Positions 32,699 through 40,859 of a stretch of DNA of 64,000 nucleotides are shown here, piece by piece. Every line of letters starts with the position of its first letter. Position 1 is the stretch's first letter. A model generated the notes under the pieces. The model saw only the letters and a program-made list of their open reading frames with translations, did not search any database and was not told the DNA's origin. Position numbers and translations under genes: made by a program. Source of the DNA: Loigolactobacillus binensis (GTDB taxonomy: Bacteria; Bacillota; Bacilli; Lactobacillales; Lactobacillaceae); NCBI RefSeq assembly GCF_005405165.1, contig NZ_BJDN01000008.1:1-64000 (forward strand), read 5' to 3'.

Positions 32699-33577
32699 GT
32701 GGAACAATTAATGACGGTCACTGGTTCCGTGACTAAACAAACCAATATTTTGACGCGCTTTGTACAAAACATTCAGTGGGAAACAATTTTAGGTAAAATA
32801 GTGGCTGTGACCATTGAACTTTTGCTGTTAAGTCTTCTTTTCTGGGTCATTAATCGCATCACACGGTTCGTTTTAGAACGCAGCTTTAATAATTACAAGA
32901 CTAAACAAAACTTAAGTGAAGGTCGCGCAAAAACAATCTATACCCTGATCTTAAATAGTTTCAAATACTTAATTTTCTTCTTTTACTTATACGCTATTTT
33001 AAGCATTTTAGGGGTCCCAGTAGGCACATTGATTGCAAGTGCTGGGATTTTGAGTGTAGCGCTTGGCCTGGGCGCACAAAGTCTTGTTAAGGATTTTTTA
33101 TCCGGTTTTTTCATCTTACTGGAACAACAATTAGATGTCGGCGATCATATTAAGGTTGGCACAATTGAAGGTACAGTAATGGCAGTAGGTTTGCGGACAA
33201 CGCAGGTCAAAAGCTTTGATGGTACATTGAACTTTATTCCAAATAGCAACATCAATATTGTTAGCAATCTTTCCCGAAGCAATATGCGCGTTCAAATCGA
33301 TGTTCGCCTTTTCCCAGATACGGATTCTGAAAAGGTTCAGAAGGTACTAACGGAAGTTAATGAAAAATTAACGCCACAATACCCTGAAATTAAATCCGGC
33401 CCGGATGTATTCGGCTTAGTTGATCTAGGCAATGGTAATTTTGCCGTTCGGGTCCTACTTTACACTAAAAATGGTGCGCAAGGCCGGATTCAAAGTGATT
33501 TTTTGGCTGCTTATATTGCTGCTTTAAGTGATCAAGGCATTAAGTTACCGACAACTCCTCTACTGACCAATGGTTAA
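32699..33577 (+). CDS. Small-conductance mechanosensitive channel, MscS family
   Basis: A 292-residue membrane protein (YkuT-like). Three membrane segments lie at about 30-50, 80-105 and 110-135; the pore-lining TM3 (ILSVALGLGAQSLVKDFLSGFFILLEQQLDVGDHIKVG) carries the characteristic Gly/Ala packing pattern and the hinge into the beta domain. The cytoplasmic vestibule follows (FDGTLNFIPNSNINIVSNLSR). It opens under membrane tension to release solutes in osmotic downshock. Starts GTG 32684, TTG 32693 and GTG 32699 are all possible; the ribosome site GGTGGAG at 32683-32689 best fits GTG 32699. Confidence 0.9.
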   Translation: MEQLMTVTGSVTKQTNILTRFVQNIQWETILGKIVAVTIELLLLSLLFWVINRITRFVLERSFNNYKTKQNLSEGRAKTIYTLILNSFKYLIFFFYLYAILSILGVPVGTLIASAGILSVALGLGAQSLVKDFLSGFFILLEQQLDVGDHIKVGTIEGTVMAVGLRTTQVKSFDGTLNFIPNSNINIVSNLSRSNMRVQIDVRLFPDTDSEKVQKVLTEVNEKLTPQYPEIKSGPDVFGLVDLGNGNFAVRVLLYTKNGAQGRIQSDFLAAYIAALSDQGIKLPTTPLLTNG

Positions 33578-33585
33578 TTAGAGTA

Positions 33586-33613
33586 GGCGATCACCTAATG
33601 TGATGGCCTTTTC
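33586..33613 (+). terminator. Terminator after the MscS-type gene
   Basis: A GGCGATCAC/GTGATGGCC stem with one mismatch, loop CTAAT, then TTTT. Confidence 0.6.
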
Positions 33614-33629
33614 GTGTCATAACGAATGA

Positions 33630-33658
33630 TTGTCAAATTGATATTTACGCTCTACAAT
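33630..33658 (+). promoter_or_regulatory. Promoter of the aldo/keto reductase gene
   Basis: TTGTCA, 17-base spacer, TACAAT, 44 bases before the start codon. Confidence 0.65.
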
Positions 33659-33702
33659 AGACTTAGTAGTTCTTCTAATTAGATCAGAAAAAGGAGTTCG
33701 CT

Positions 33703-34551
33703 ATGACTGAATTCATGCAACCACAATTACAATTAGCCGATGGACATACTATGCCCCAGTTAGGCTTTGGTGTTTACAAATTAAATACACCAGAAACAAT
33801 GACTACAGCAATCAAGGCTGCTTATCAGGCTGGATACCGCTTATTTGATACTGCACAAGCTTATGGTAACGAAGCAGCACTAGGTACCGCGTTTCAACAA
33901 CTAGCTCTCCCCCGTAAAAACCTATTTATTACCACTAAGGTTGCCGAGGTTAATCAAGGTTACGACAATACGTTACGTTCAGTAGAAGCTTCACTTAAGC
34001 GTTTACAAACAGATCATCTCGATCTTTTATTGGTTCACTGGCCGATTCATTCACAATTTTTTGCCACTTGGCGGGCTTTTGAACGCCTAAAGGCCGAAAA
34101 AATTGTCACCAGCATCGGTGTTTCCAATTATCACCAAACACATCTGGATTATTTAGCCACCCAGGCCAATGAACAGCCAGTTGTTAATCAAATTGAAAAC
34201 CATCCTTATTTATCGCAAGAACCATTATTAGCGTATGACCGTAAGCACAATATCGTCAACCAGGCCTGGAGTCCTTTAGGTCGTGGTGCTGTTTTACAAG
34301 ATCCCGCTTTAGCGGCTATTGCGCAGCAACACCAGCGTTCTGTTGCGCAAATCATTTTACGTTGGCATCTACAACGAGGCTTAGCTTTGATTCCTAAATC
34401 GCAAAATCCACAACGAATCAAGGAAAATGCGGCAATTTTTGATTTCAAATTATCGGCCGATGATATGACTGCTATTGCTCGGCTCAATCGTCGGCAACGT
34501 ACTGGCGACGATCCTGAAGTGGTGTATGAAATTGAACACCAATATCATTAA
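33703..34551 (+). CDS. Aldo/keto reductase
   Basis: A 282-residue NADPH-dependent AKR5-type oxidoreductase that reduces aldehydes and ketones such as methylglyoxal or 2,5-diketogluconate. The catalytic tetrad is visible: D in FDTAQAYGNE (near residue 48), the Tyr of AYGNE, K in TTKVAEV (near 78) and H in LLVHWP (near 110). The coenzyme motif LIPKSQNPQRIKEN (near 230) is intact. ATG follows AAAAGGAG. A small gene of unknown function follows 29 bases later, probably in the same transcript. Confidence 0.92.
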   Translation: MTEFMQPQLQLADGHTMPQLGFGVYKLNTPETMTTAIKAAYQAGYRLFDTAQAYGNEAALGTAFQQLALPRKNLFITTKVAEVNQGYDNTLRSVEASLKRLQTDHLDLLLVHWPIHSQFFATWRAFERLKAEKIVTSIGVSNYHQTHLDYLATQANEQPVVNQIENHPYLSQEPLLAYDRKHNIVNQAWSPLGRGAVLQDPALAAIAQQHQRSVAQIILRWHLQRGLALIPKSQNPQRIKENAAIFDFKLSADDMTAIARLNRRQRTGDDPEVVYEIEHQYH

Positions 34552-34580
34552 ATTTATTTGGAATAAGGAGATCTTTAGAC

Positions 34581-34961
34581 ATGGCTGCAGCTAATCTTGG
34601 CTACACTTTCCCAATAAAAGTCACCAAACGGGCTGGTCGTTTTTTTATTGCTTTTTTGACGATTCCCCAACTTAGCGCCTCTGGTGAAATTTACGCCGAG
34701 GCTGAATACTATGCTTATCGGGTTTTGGCCGACTATTTACTATCGCTTAAAGATCAACCAACAAAAATTCAAGCACTGACACAAACAACAACCACCGCAA
34801 CAGTTGATCAGCATTCTTTTCTGAGTATCATTCAGGTGCCACTCAATTTAGATCCCCATAAAATGCAAGTTCAATTCACCCTGCCCCACGATGCACCGGA
34901 GCACGCGCATAGTGAGATCAATAAAATCAAAGAATTGATCGCCGAAAATCAAAAAAAATAA
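34581..34961 (+). CDS. Hypothetical protein, weakly HicB-like
   Basis: A 126-residue soluble protein. The N-terminal half (TFPIKVTKRAGRFFIAFLTIPQLSASGEIYAEAEYYAYRVLADYLLSLKD) has the strand-strand-helix order of the HicB/RNase H-like antitoxin domain (Y..F..PDLPG...G.T..EA...A...L), but there is no adjacent HicA toxin and the Gly motif is poor. Beyond that, unrecognised. ATG follows AAGGAG by 13 bases. A strong bidirectional terminator follows. Confidence 0.6.
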   Translation: MAAANLGYTFPIKVTKRAGRFFIAFLTIPQLSASGEIYAEAEYYAYRVLADYLLSLKDQPTKIQALTQTTTTATVDQHSFLSIIQVPLNLDPHKMQVQFTLPHDAPEHAHSEINKIKELIAENQKK

Positions 34962-34973
34962 CCCGCATACAAT

Positions 34974-35008
34974 CAAAAAAAACTCACCGAAAATCGTGAG
35001 TTTTTTTT
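34974..35008. terminator. Bidirectional terminator
   Basis: AAAAAAAACTCAC/GTGAGTTTTTTTT stem with loop CGAAAATC, shared by the converging gene at 34581 and metY. Confidence 0.92.
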
Positions 35009-35046
35009 GATTATTCAATTTACTGGTGAATCCTAAAACTTCTATT

Positions 35047-36321
35047 CTAAATTTGTTGTAAGGCTTGATCAAGGTCAGCGATCAGGTCATCCACGTTCTC
35101 GATCCCAATTGACAACCGAATCAAATCAGGGGTGATCCCCGTTTGTTTCAGTTCTTCGGCATTTAGCTGGGCATGGGTCGTTGATGCAGGATGAATGATC
35201 AACGAATGCGCGTCGCCAACGTTGGCCAGCAACGAGAACAGTTCCAGGTGTTCGATCAAGGCCTTGCCTGCTGCTTCGCCGCCTTTTAAGCCAATGGTGA
35301 AGATCGAACCGGCGCCTTTAGGGAAGTATTTATCGGCTAGAGCATGATAAGGACTGTCGGCCAGTTCTGGATAGTTGACCCAGGCCACCTTTGGATGTTC
35401 GTTTAAATAGTTGACGATCTTGCGGGTGTTACTGACATGGCGTTCAACCCGCAAGGACAAGCTTTCAAGGCCTTGAATCAACAGGAAGGAGTTGAAGGGG
35501 CTGATGGTCCCACCAAGATCACGTAAGGATTGCGCCCGCACTTTAGTGGTGAAAGCAGCAGGGGCCACTTCATTCCAGACCAACCCGTTATATTGCGGAT
35601 CAGGCGTGGTGAAACTTGGATAACGGCCACTAGCCGCATAGTCAAACTGACCATTTTCAACGATCACCCCACCCATGGTCGTGCCGTGGCCGCCGATGAA
35701 TTTAGTTGCGGAATGGACCACAACGTCGACACCATGATCTAAAGGCTGAATCAAATACGGGGTTCCAAACGTATTGTCAGCGATCAGGATCAGCCCATGT
35801 TTATGGGCGATCGCCGCAACGGCCTCAATGTCGATTAAATTGATACCAGAGTTACCGATGGTTTCGATGTATAAGGCCTTGGTATGTTCGTTGATCGCCG
35901 TTTCAAAGTTAGTGGGGTCATCAGGCGATACAAAATGAGTGGTGATGCCTAATTTCTTCAACGTGACGCTGAACAGATCGTAGGTGCCACCGTAAAGGGT
36001 GCTTGCCGAAACGATTTCGTCACCAGCATCCGCCACATTGAGGATCGCGGCGGTGATCGCCGCGGAGCCAGTTGCCAAAGCGACGCCGGCTGTACCATTT
36101 TCCAAAGCGGCGACCCGCTTTTCAAAAACGTCGGTGGTCGGGTTGGTCAGGCGCGTGTAGATATTGCCGGCGTCGGTCAAGGCAAAACGGCCGGCTGCTT
36201 GTGCGGCGTCTTTAAAGACGTAGGAAGTCGTTTGATAGATCGGTACCGCACGGGCACCAGTTTCGTCAACCGTTTGACCAGCCGTAACTTGCAGTGTTTC
36301 AAAGTTTAATTTTTTTGTCAT
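35047..36321 (-). CDS. metY: O-acetylhomoserine sulfhydrylase / cysteine synthase-like
   Basis: A 424-residue PLP enzyme of the Cys/Met metabolism family that makes homocysteine from O-acetylhomoserine and sulfide. Motifs: [90 protein letters not shown] with the PLP lysine in SATKF, and the C-terminal [22 protein letters not shown]. It follows metA by 24 bases under one T-box leader. The gene is clearly richer in G and C than metA and the flanking genes. Confidence 0.93.
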   Translation of the reverse strand: MTKKLNFETLQVTAGQTVDETGARAVPIYQTTSYVFKDAAQAAGRFALTDAGNIYTRLTNPTTDVFEKRVAALENGTAGVALATGSAAITAAILNVADAGDEIVSASTLYGGTYDLFSVTLKKLGITTHFVSPDDPTNFETAINEHTKALYIETIGNSGINLIDIEAVAAIAHKHGLILIADNTFGTPYLIQPLDHGVDVVVHSATKFIGGHGTTMGGVIVENGQFDYAASGRYPSFTTPDPQYNGLVWNEVAPAAFTTKVRAQSLRDLGGTISPFNSFLLIQGLESLSLRVERHVSNTRKIVNYLNEHPKVAWVNYPELADSPYHALADKYFPKGAGSIFTIGLKGGEAAGKALIEHLELFSLLANVGDAHSLIIHPASTTHAQLNAEELKQTGITPDLIRLSIGIENVDDLIADLDQALQQI

Positions 36322-36345
36322 TTTATGACCCTCTTTTTAATTTTA

Positions 36346-37185
36346 TTAAAGTTGTTGCAACCAATTAGCGACAATTTGTTGTCCCGAAGCATGCCACCGT
36401 TCAAGTACGCGTGAATTTGCATCGTTACCATAAAAATAATTTTCTGGCAACGTGATCGGAATACCATTGGCCAAATCGCGTTGATACTCTTGAGCTAAAG
36501 TATTTTGTGCGTACTCAGGATGACCCGTGATAAAGGTCTGCCGCTGATCGCGACTTTGGATGATCACTGGACCAACGTTCACGTCATCTACTAATAGATT
36601 TAGATCAGCCTGAGCGCGAATATCACTAGACTGTAAAGTGGTGTGCCGAGAATGTGGCATATAAAAATGATGCGGCAAATGGGCTAATAAGGAACTGCCA
36701 GCGGTAGTGTGATGTTCAAAAATACCGAAAACTTTCGGTCGTACCGCATATTTTTCAATTCCATACTGAGCGTATAAAGCAGCTTGAGCAGCCCAACAAA
36801 TAAATAGATTTTGGCGAACATGCTGTTGTGCCCAATCGAGAATTTCCGTAAACTCTGGCCAATAATCAACATCAGCGTAATCTAAGGTTTCTACCGGTGC
36901 CCCAGTAATAATCAAACCATCATAATCATTTGTTGCAATTTCCGGCAAGGTGGCATAACTAGTTTTCAAATACGGTAACACATGTGATTTGAAGTGATGC
37001 GTCCGTGGATACAAAAATGTTAACGTTAAGTTTTCTGGTAACCCAGCAAATAAATCTAATAATTGTCCTTCGGTTTCTAATTTGTTGGGCATTAGATTTA
37101 ATACAACCAAATCGATTGTTTTCTGTGTGCTAGTGCCTAATTGATTAAAGACCAAGCGTTTACTCGATTCGTGCTTTACGGACAT
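36346..37185 (-). CDS. metA: Homoserine O-acyltransferase, MetA (HTS) family
   Basis: A 279-residue enzyme that acylates homoserine, the first committed step of methionine synthesis; the metY partner suggests acetyl as the acyl group. Motifs: LNLMPNKLETEGQLL, LIITGAPVETLDYADVDYWPEF, the nucleophile region LFICWAAQAALYAQYGIEKY with its Cys, HSRHTT and FITGHPEYAQNTL with the catalytic His/Glu. ATG at 37185 is preceded by GGAGGT; the frame extends 71 codons upstream, but that part is the T-box leader. Confidence 0.9.
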   Translation of the reverse strand: MSVKHESSKRLVFNQLGTSTQKTIDLVVLNLMPNKLETEGQLLDLFAGLPENLTLTFLYPRTHHFKSHVLPYLKTSYATLPEIATNDYDGLIITGAPVETLDYADVDYWPEFTEILDWAQQHVRQNLFICWAAQAALYAQYGIEKYAVRPKVFGIFEHHTTAGSSLLAHLPHHFYMPHSRHTTLQSSDIRAQADLNLLVDDVNVGPVIIQSRDQRQTFITGHPEYAQNTLAQEYQRDLANGIPITLPENYFYGNDANSRVLERWHASGQQIVANWLQQL

Positions 37186-37226
37186 CAAAGAACCACCTCC
37201 CAAATTATTTTTACATAAACCATAAA

Positions 37227-37512
37227 AAAAGCTTTCGTCCCCAAACGTATTTAAACGTTTAGGGACGAAAGCTTTCGCGTTACCACCCTGATTTACATTG
37301 ATTTCACAATTCAATGTCTTTATAAGTACATCAAAACTGACTATACTTTGCAAAATATCGCTTGCCAACGGATCAATAGCGCTACCGCCACAGATCAAGC
37401 TCCAAGACCATCTTCGATCAAGTTAACTAACTTCCTCTCACCTCACGAAGCTCGCTAAATAGATAACCTGACTTACTCTTCTCTTCATTGCTTATCATTA
37501 TTTTCTAACTTG
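37227..37512 (-). promoter_or_regulatory. T-box riboswitch, methionine-type, before metA-metY
   Basis: The minus strand carries the T-box core AGGGTGGTAACGCG near 37275-37290, followed by a terminator: GCTTTCGTCCC..AAACG pairs with CGTTT..GGGACGAAAGC, then TTTTTTT (37227-37276). Stem I has GAAGATGGTC near 37405-37414, placing an ATG specifier at 37409-37411, consistent with sensing uncharged tRNA-Met. Specifier placement is by eye. Confidence 0.85.
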
Positions 37513-37518
37513 GTATTC

Positions 37519-37547
37519 ATGTTAACACCATCTTTTTATCACGTCAA
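37519..37547 (-). promoter_or_regulatory. Promoter of the T-box metA-metY transcript
   Basis: Minus strand TTGACG (37542-37547), 17-base spacer, TAACAT (37519-37524). Confidence 0.7.
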
Positions 37548-37598
37548 GCCCAAGTTATTAATAAACCTTAATAATCAGTCTAGACTACTGGGATAAAA

Positions 37599-37626
37599 TT
37601 GCAGTTATCCGGGATTTAGCTATAAT
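37599..37626 (+). promoter_or_regulatory. Promoter of the LytR-CpsA-Psr gene
   Basis: TTGCAG, 16-base spacer, TATAAT (37621-37626). The leader to the start codon is about 108 bases; I see no strong structure in it. Confidence 0.65.
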
Positions 37627-37741
37627 AGAAAGTAACTAAATATTTTTAATTACTGCGAAGTAAGTCGCTATACAAGTATTAATGGCCCCAACACCGCAGC
37701 AATCTAAAAATAATTGTTTCAGCAATTAACAGGAGGCCCTC

Positions 37742-38815
37742 ATGTCAGAAAATGATGAACCTACACGTAGCGGACGTAAACATTTAAGAAAAAATCATCC
37801 GTTACTGAAAATCATCTTACTCGTCCTTTCAATTATTATTTTTTTAACCGGAATTTTTGCTTATAAGCTTTATTCTCATGCTGGGGACACGATCACCGGG
37901 ATGCATGCTTCGATCGGTAAGGCTTCAAGTAAAATCCAGCAAAAGAAATCCTTTTCAATTTTACTTCTCGGGGCTGATACCGGAGCCGATGGCCGAAAAT
38001 ACAAAGGCAATTCCGATACGATCATTGTAGCCACCGTTAATCCCAATAAGAATCGAGTTAAGTTGGTCAGCATTCCCCGCGATACTTTGGCCGAATTAAT
38101 TGGGGCTAAACCAAGAAATATGCAAAAAATCAATGCGGCCTACAACTATGGTGGCACTAAAATGGCAGCACGAAGCGTCAGTCGCCTACTCAATGTACCC
38201 ATTGATTATTACATGACCATTAACATGGGGGCTTTAAAAACTATTGTTAATGATGTCGGTGGTATTGATGTTAATATTCCTTTTTCTTTTACCAGTGTAT
38301 GGACTGGCGGTCAGAAATTTAAAAAAGGTGTCCACCATTTAAATGGCACTCAAGCCTTAGCTTACTCACGAATGCGCCATGAAGATCCGCGTGGCGATTA
38401 CGGCCGCCAAATGCGCCAACAACAAGTTATCCGCGCCGTTTTAAAAAAGGCAACACAACCTAAGATACTCTTAAAATATAAAAAGATCACTCAAGATTTG
38501 GCCGAAAATCTGCGCACCGATCTTACTTTTTCTGATTTGAAAACATTAGCTTTAGATTACCGTCATGCGGCTGGCAACATTAAATCGGATCAGTTACAAG
38601 GCCAAGATGCTTGGATCAATCAATCTTCCTATCAGATCGCTTCAACCAAAGAATTAAACCGCGTTTCCAGTAAAATCCGTCGTGAACTTGGCCTGACCAG
38701 TGAAAAGGTTGATAATGCAGAAGTTTATCAAAACGAATTAAATCCCTATTTTGACGGTACCAATAATCAAATTTTTAACGTTAGTAGCGATTTCACCACA
38801 ACAATTGCTCAATAA
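37742..38815 (+). CDS. LytR-CpsA-Psr family wall-polymer ligase
   Basis: A 357-residue membrane-anchored protein. The cytoplasmic N-terminus is basic, the membrane helix lies at about 22-43 (LLKIILLVLSIIIFLTGIFAYKL), and the LCP domain spans about 70-230: SILLLGADTGADGRKYKGNSDTIIV, KLVSIPRDTL, KINAAYNYGG, VNDVGGIDVNIP and AYSRMRHEDPRGDYGRQMRQQQVI, with the conserved Asp/Arg residues for pyrophosphate-lipid binding. These enzymes transfer teichoic acids or capsule to peptidoglycan. ATG follows AGGAGG. A bidirectional terminator follows. Confidence 0.93.
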   Translation: MSENDEPTRSGRKHLRKNHPLLKIILLVLSIIIFLTGIFAYKLYSHAGDTITGMHASIGKASSKIQQKKSFSILLLGADTGADGRKYKGNSDTIIVATVNPNKNRVKLVSIPRDTLAELIGAKPRNMQKINAAYNYGGTKMAARSVSRLLNVPIDYYMTINMGALKTIVNDVGGIDVNIPFSFTSVWTGGQKFKKGVHHLNGTQALAYSRMRHEDPRGDYGRQMRQQQVIRAVLKKATQPKILLKYKKITQDLAENLRTDLTFSDLKTLALDYRHAAGNIKSDQLQGQDAWINQSSYQIASTKELNRVSSKIRRELGLTSEKVDNAEVYQNELNPYFDGTNNQIFNVSSDFTTTIAQ

Positions 38816-38825
38816 TTGGGAATAC

Positions 38826-38861
38826 AAAAAAGCCTTGCGTAATCAAAACGCAAGGCTTTTA
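38826..38861. terminator. Bidirectional terminator between the LCP and NlpC/P60 genes
   Basis: AAAAGCCTTGCGT/ACGCAAGGCTTTT perfect stem with a 7-base loop. Confidence 0.92.
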
Positions 38862-38870
38862 CTTTAAAGT

Positions 38871-40508
38871 TTAATAGTTGATGTGTACACCAAATGATGG
38901 TTCAAAGTAGCTTGAGATCGTTGCAATTTTAACGGTCTCACCTGGCTCTGGTGCATTAACATACTGATTATTACCAATATATAAGGCAACATGATAGGTT
39001 GCGCCTGCACTACCCCAGAATACTAAGTCGCCGGCTTGTAATTGACTAATTGAAACCTTAGTTCCAGCACTTTCTTGTGCAGTTGTAACACGGCCGATCG
39101 AAACACCAGCCTTAGCTAAGGCCCACTGCGTCAAACCAGAGCAGTCGAAACCAACACCAGCTGTTTCGCCGCCCCAGACATAAGCAACGCCAATTTGTGA
39201 TTCAGCAGCAGAGATCGCAGCCTGAGCACCAGTACCATAACTTGTACTTGTGCTGGCAGAACTACTCGTTGATGAACTAGTATTCGCGGTCGTTGTTTGT
39301 GCTGATGATGCCGCTGTGTTACTAGTAGATGCCTGACTAGTGGCAGCCGTACTTGTTTGTTGAACGGTTGCTTGACTAGCAGTAGCAGCATTGGCGCTAG
39401 CCGTAGCGGCTGACTTAGCAGCAGCGGTTGAAGCAGCATTTGCACTAGCCGTAGCAGCTGACTTGGCAGCAGCCGCCGAAGCAGCATTCGCGCTGGCGGT
39501 AGCAGCGGATTGGGCAGCAGCAGTTGAGGCAGCGTTCGCGCTGGCGGTAGCAGCCGACTGATTAGCCGCATTGGCACTGGCTGTGGCAGCTGACTTAGCG
39601 GCAGCAGTTGAAGCAGCATTCGCACTAGCTGTGGCAGCAGATTGGGCAGCAGCCTGAGCAGCGGCAGCGGAAGCAGCATTGGCGCTAGCCGTGGCAGCCG
39701 ACTTAGCAGCAGCTTGGCTAGCAGCATTCGCACTAGCTGTGGCAGCGGATTGGGCAGCAGTTTGCTGAGCAACCTTAACTTGGGCTACAGATGCAGCAGC
39801 GGCAGAAGCAGCATTGGCGCTAGCTGTAGCGGCCGATTTAGCAGCGGCAGTTGAAGCAGCGTTGGCACTAGCCGTATCCGTGCTGGTAGCCGTACTAGCA
39901 GCACTAACTGGTGTTGTAGCAGCCGTACTAGTAGCTTGCAAATTAGTGCTTGCAACTGGTGTCAAACCAGCCAAGCTAGTATTGTTGTATGCAACATAGG
40001 CACTTGGTACCCAAGCGTTGGTGCCAATCTGATACCAAGTAATATTACCAACTTGAACCTTATTAGTAGTGGTTTTGGTTTGACCATAAACCATGTATTG
40101 GCCACTTGCCTGACCACTTGTTGGTGACGTCCAAATAGTAATGGCACCATCTTTATAATTACCAGTTACCGTATCACTAGTCTTAGCGGCAACCTTTTCA
40201 GTTGCGGCAGCTTTGAAATATTTAGCGGGTACCCATTCATCGTTACCGATTTGATACCATTTTTCACCATAAACTTGTTTAGTTGCTTGAATTTTAACTG
40301 ATTGACCTTTAGTTAAATAGCGGGTTGGTTGCTGACCAGTCGACGGATTGTCCCAAACAGTAGTTGCACCACTTTGATAAGTAACTTCAGCCGTTTGCGC
40401 AGCCTGTGCTTGTTGAGCCCCTGCTAAAGTGGCACCGGCTAAACCGACAACACCAGCAGCCAAGTATGTAGATAAATGACTTTTAGACTTTGATTTCGCT
40501 TTTGACAT
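38871..40508 (-). CDS. Secreted NlpC/P60 peptidoglycan endopeptidase with SH3 domains and Ala-rich repeats
   Basis: A 545-residue secreted hydrolase. Signal peptide 1-36 (basic start, hydrophobic core, AQA-AQ cleavage near 36). Two SH3b wall-binding domains at about 40-100 and 112-173 (each ending WYQIG..WVP). Residues 213-376 are about nine copies of a 16-residue Ala/Ser repeat built on SAATASANAAS, then a Ser/Thr linker, then NlpC/P60 at 426-545 with FDCSGLTQW (Cys456) and YHVALYIG (His506). It probably cleaves D-Glu-Lys/DAP bonds in stem peptides, acting in cell separation. ATG follows AAGGAGG. Confidence 0.92.
   Translation of the reverse strand: MSKAKSKSKSHLSTYLAAGVVGLAGATLAGAQQAQAAQTAEVTYQSGATTVWDNPSTGQQPTRYLTKGQSVKIQATKQVYGEKWYQIGNDEWVPAKYFKAAATEKVAAKTSDTVTGNYKDGAITIWTSPTSGQASGQYMVYGQTKTTTNKVQVGNITWYQIGTNAWVPSAYVAYNNTSLAGLTPVASTNLQATSTAATTPVSAASTATSTDTASANAASTAAAKSAATASANAASAAAASVAQVKVAQQTAAQSAATASANAASQAAAKSAATASANAASAAAAQAAAQSAATASANAASTAAAKSAATASANAANQSAATASANAASTAAAQSAATASANAASAAAAKSAATASANAASTAAAKSAATASANAATASQATVQQTSTAATSQASTSNTAASSAQTTTANTSSSTSSSASTSTSYGTGAQAAISAAESQIGVAYVWGGETAGVGFDCSGLTQWALAKAGVSIGRVTTAQESAGTKVSISQLQAGDLVFWGSAGATYHVALYIGNNQYVNAPEPGETVKIATISSYFEPSFGVHINY
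39381..39872 (-). repeat. Tandem repeat region within the NlpC/P60 gene
   Basis: About nine imperfect 48-base units encode a 16-residue motif (xAAA[KQ]SAATASANAAS) with two spacer variants (one includes VAQVKVAQQT). Repeat number is likely to vary between strains. Confidence 0.85.
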
Positions 40509-40605
40509 ATAACAGCCTCCTTGTTATGCCTAGATTAGGATAGTGCGTTTCGTCACTATATGATCTAAACTGGGAACAACTTGGGTCCCCGAACTTTCGA
40601 ACTTT

Positions 40606-40611
40606 AGTATA
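40606..40611 (-). promoter_or_regulatory. Possible -10 element of the NlpC/P60 gene
   Basis: TATACT on the minus strand, about 98 bases before the start; the -35 position reads TGTAAA, a poor match, so an activator may be needed. An ATAGTG/CACTAT hairpin lies in the leader at 40540-40559. Confidence 0.4.
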
Positions 40612-40632
40612 CCGTACTTTAATAAAAATTTA

Positions 40633-40654
40633 CAGTATTTATCGCTTTATACTG
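40633..40654. promoter_or_regulatory. Inverted repeat upstream of the NlpC/P60 promoter
   Basis: CAGTAT, 10 bases, ATACTG: perfect 6-bp arms one helical turn and a half apart, just upstream of the weak -35 position. Together with TGTAAT-N5-TGTGAT at 40659-40675 (one mismatch from the WalR pattern TGTWAH-N5-TGTWAH, on the plus strand), it may be an operator. Unproven. Confidence 0.35.
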
Positions 40655-40800
40655 AATTTGTAATCTATTTGTGATGAAAAAAGTCATGAAAGAGCCATTG
40701 TTAGCAGCCAATTTGAAAAAGCGATGACTGCACAATGAAAAAGCCAAATAAGCTTGGATGCACATTTTTAGTTTTACTGTTACCAATAAAGAAAGTGCGT

Positions 40801-40806
40801 TATAAT
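40801..40806 (+). promoter_or_regulatory. -10 element for the MntR-type gene
   Basis: A consensus TATAAT 53 bases before the start; the -35 region (TGTTAC/GTTACC) is weak. Confidence 0.45.
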
Positions 40807-40859
40807 GATGAAAGTTGATTTATACGGTAAAAACTTGCTACAGGAGCGTGATAACGTCA

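Noticed and set aside
34581..34961. HicA/HicB toxin-antitoxin system
   Set aside because: Only a weak HicB-like outline is present and no HicA-type toxin lies beside it.
39131..39772. Long Leu/Pro-rich and Ser/Gly-rich frames in the NlpC/P60 repeat region
   Set aside because: They are alternative readings of the 48-base Ala/Ser repeat and have no start signals.
39381..39872. Regular repeats that could suggest a CRISPR array
   Set aside because: The units are contiguous, in frame and coding; there are no unique spacers.
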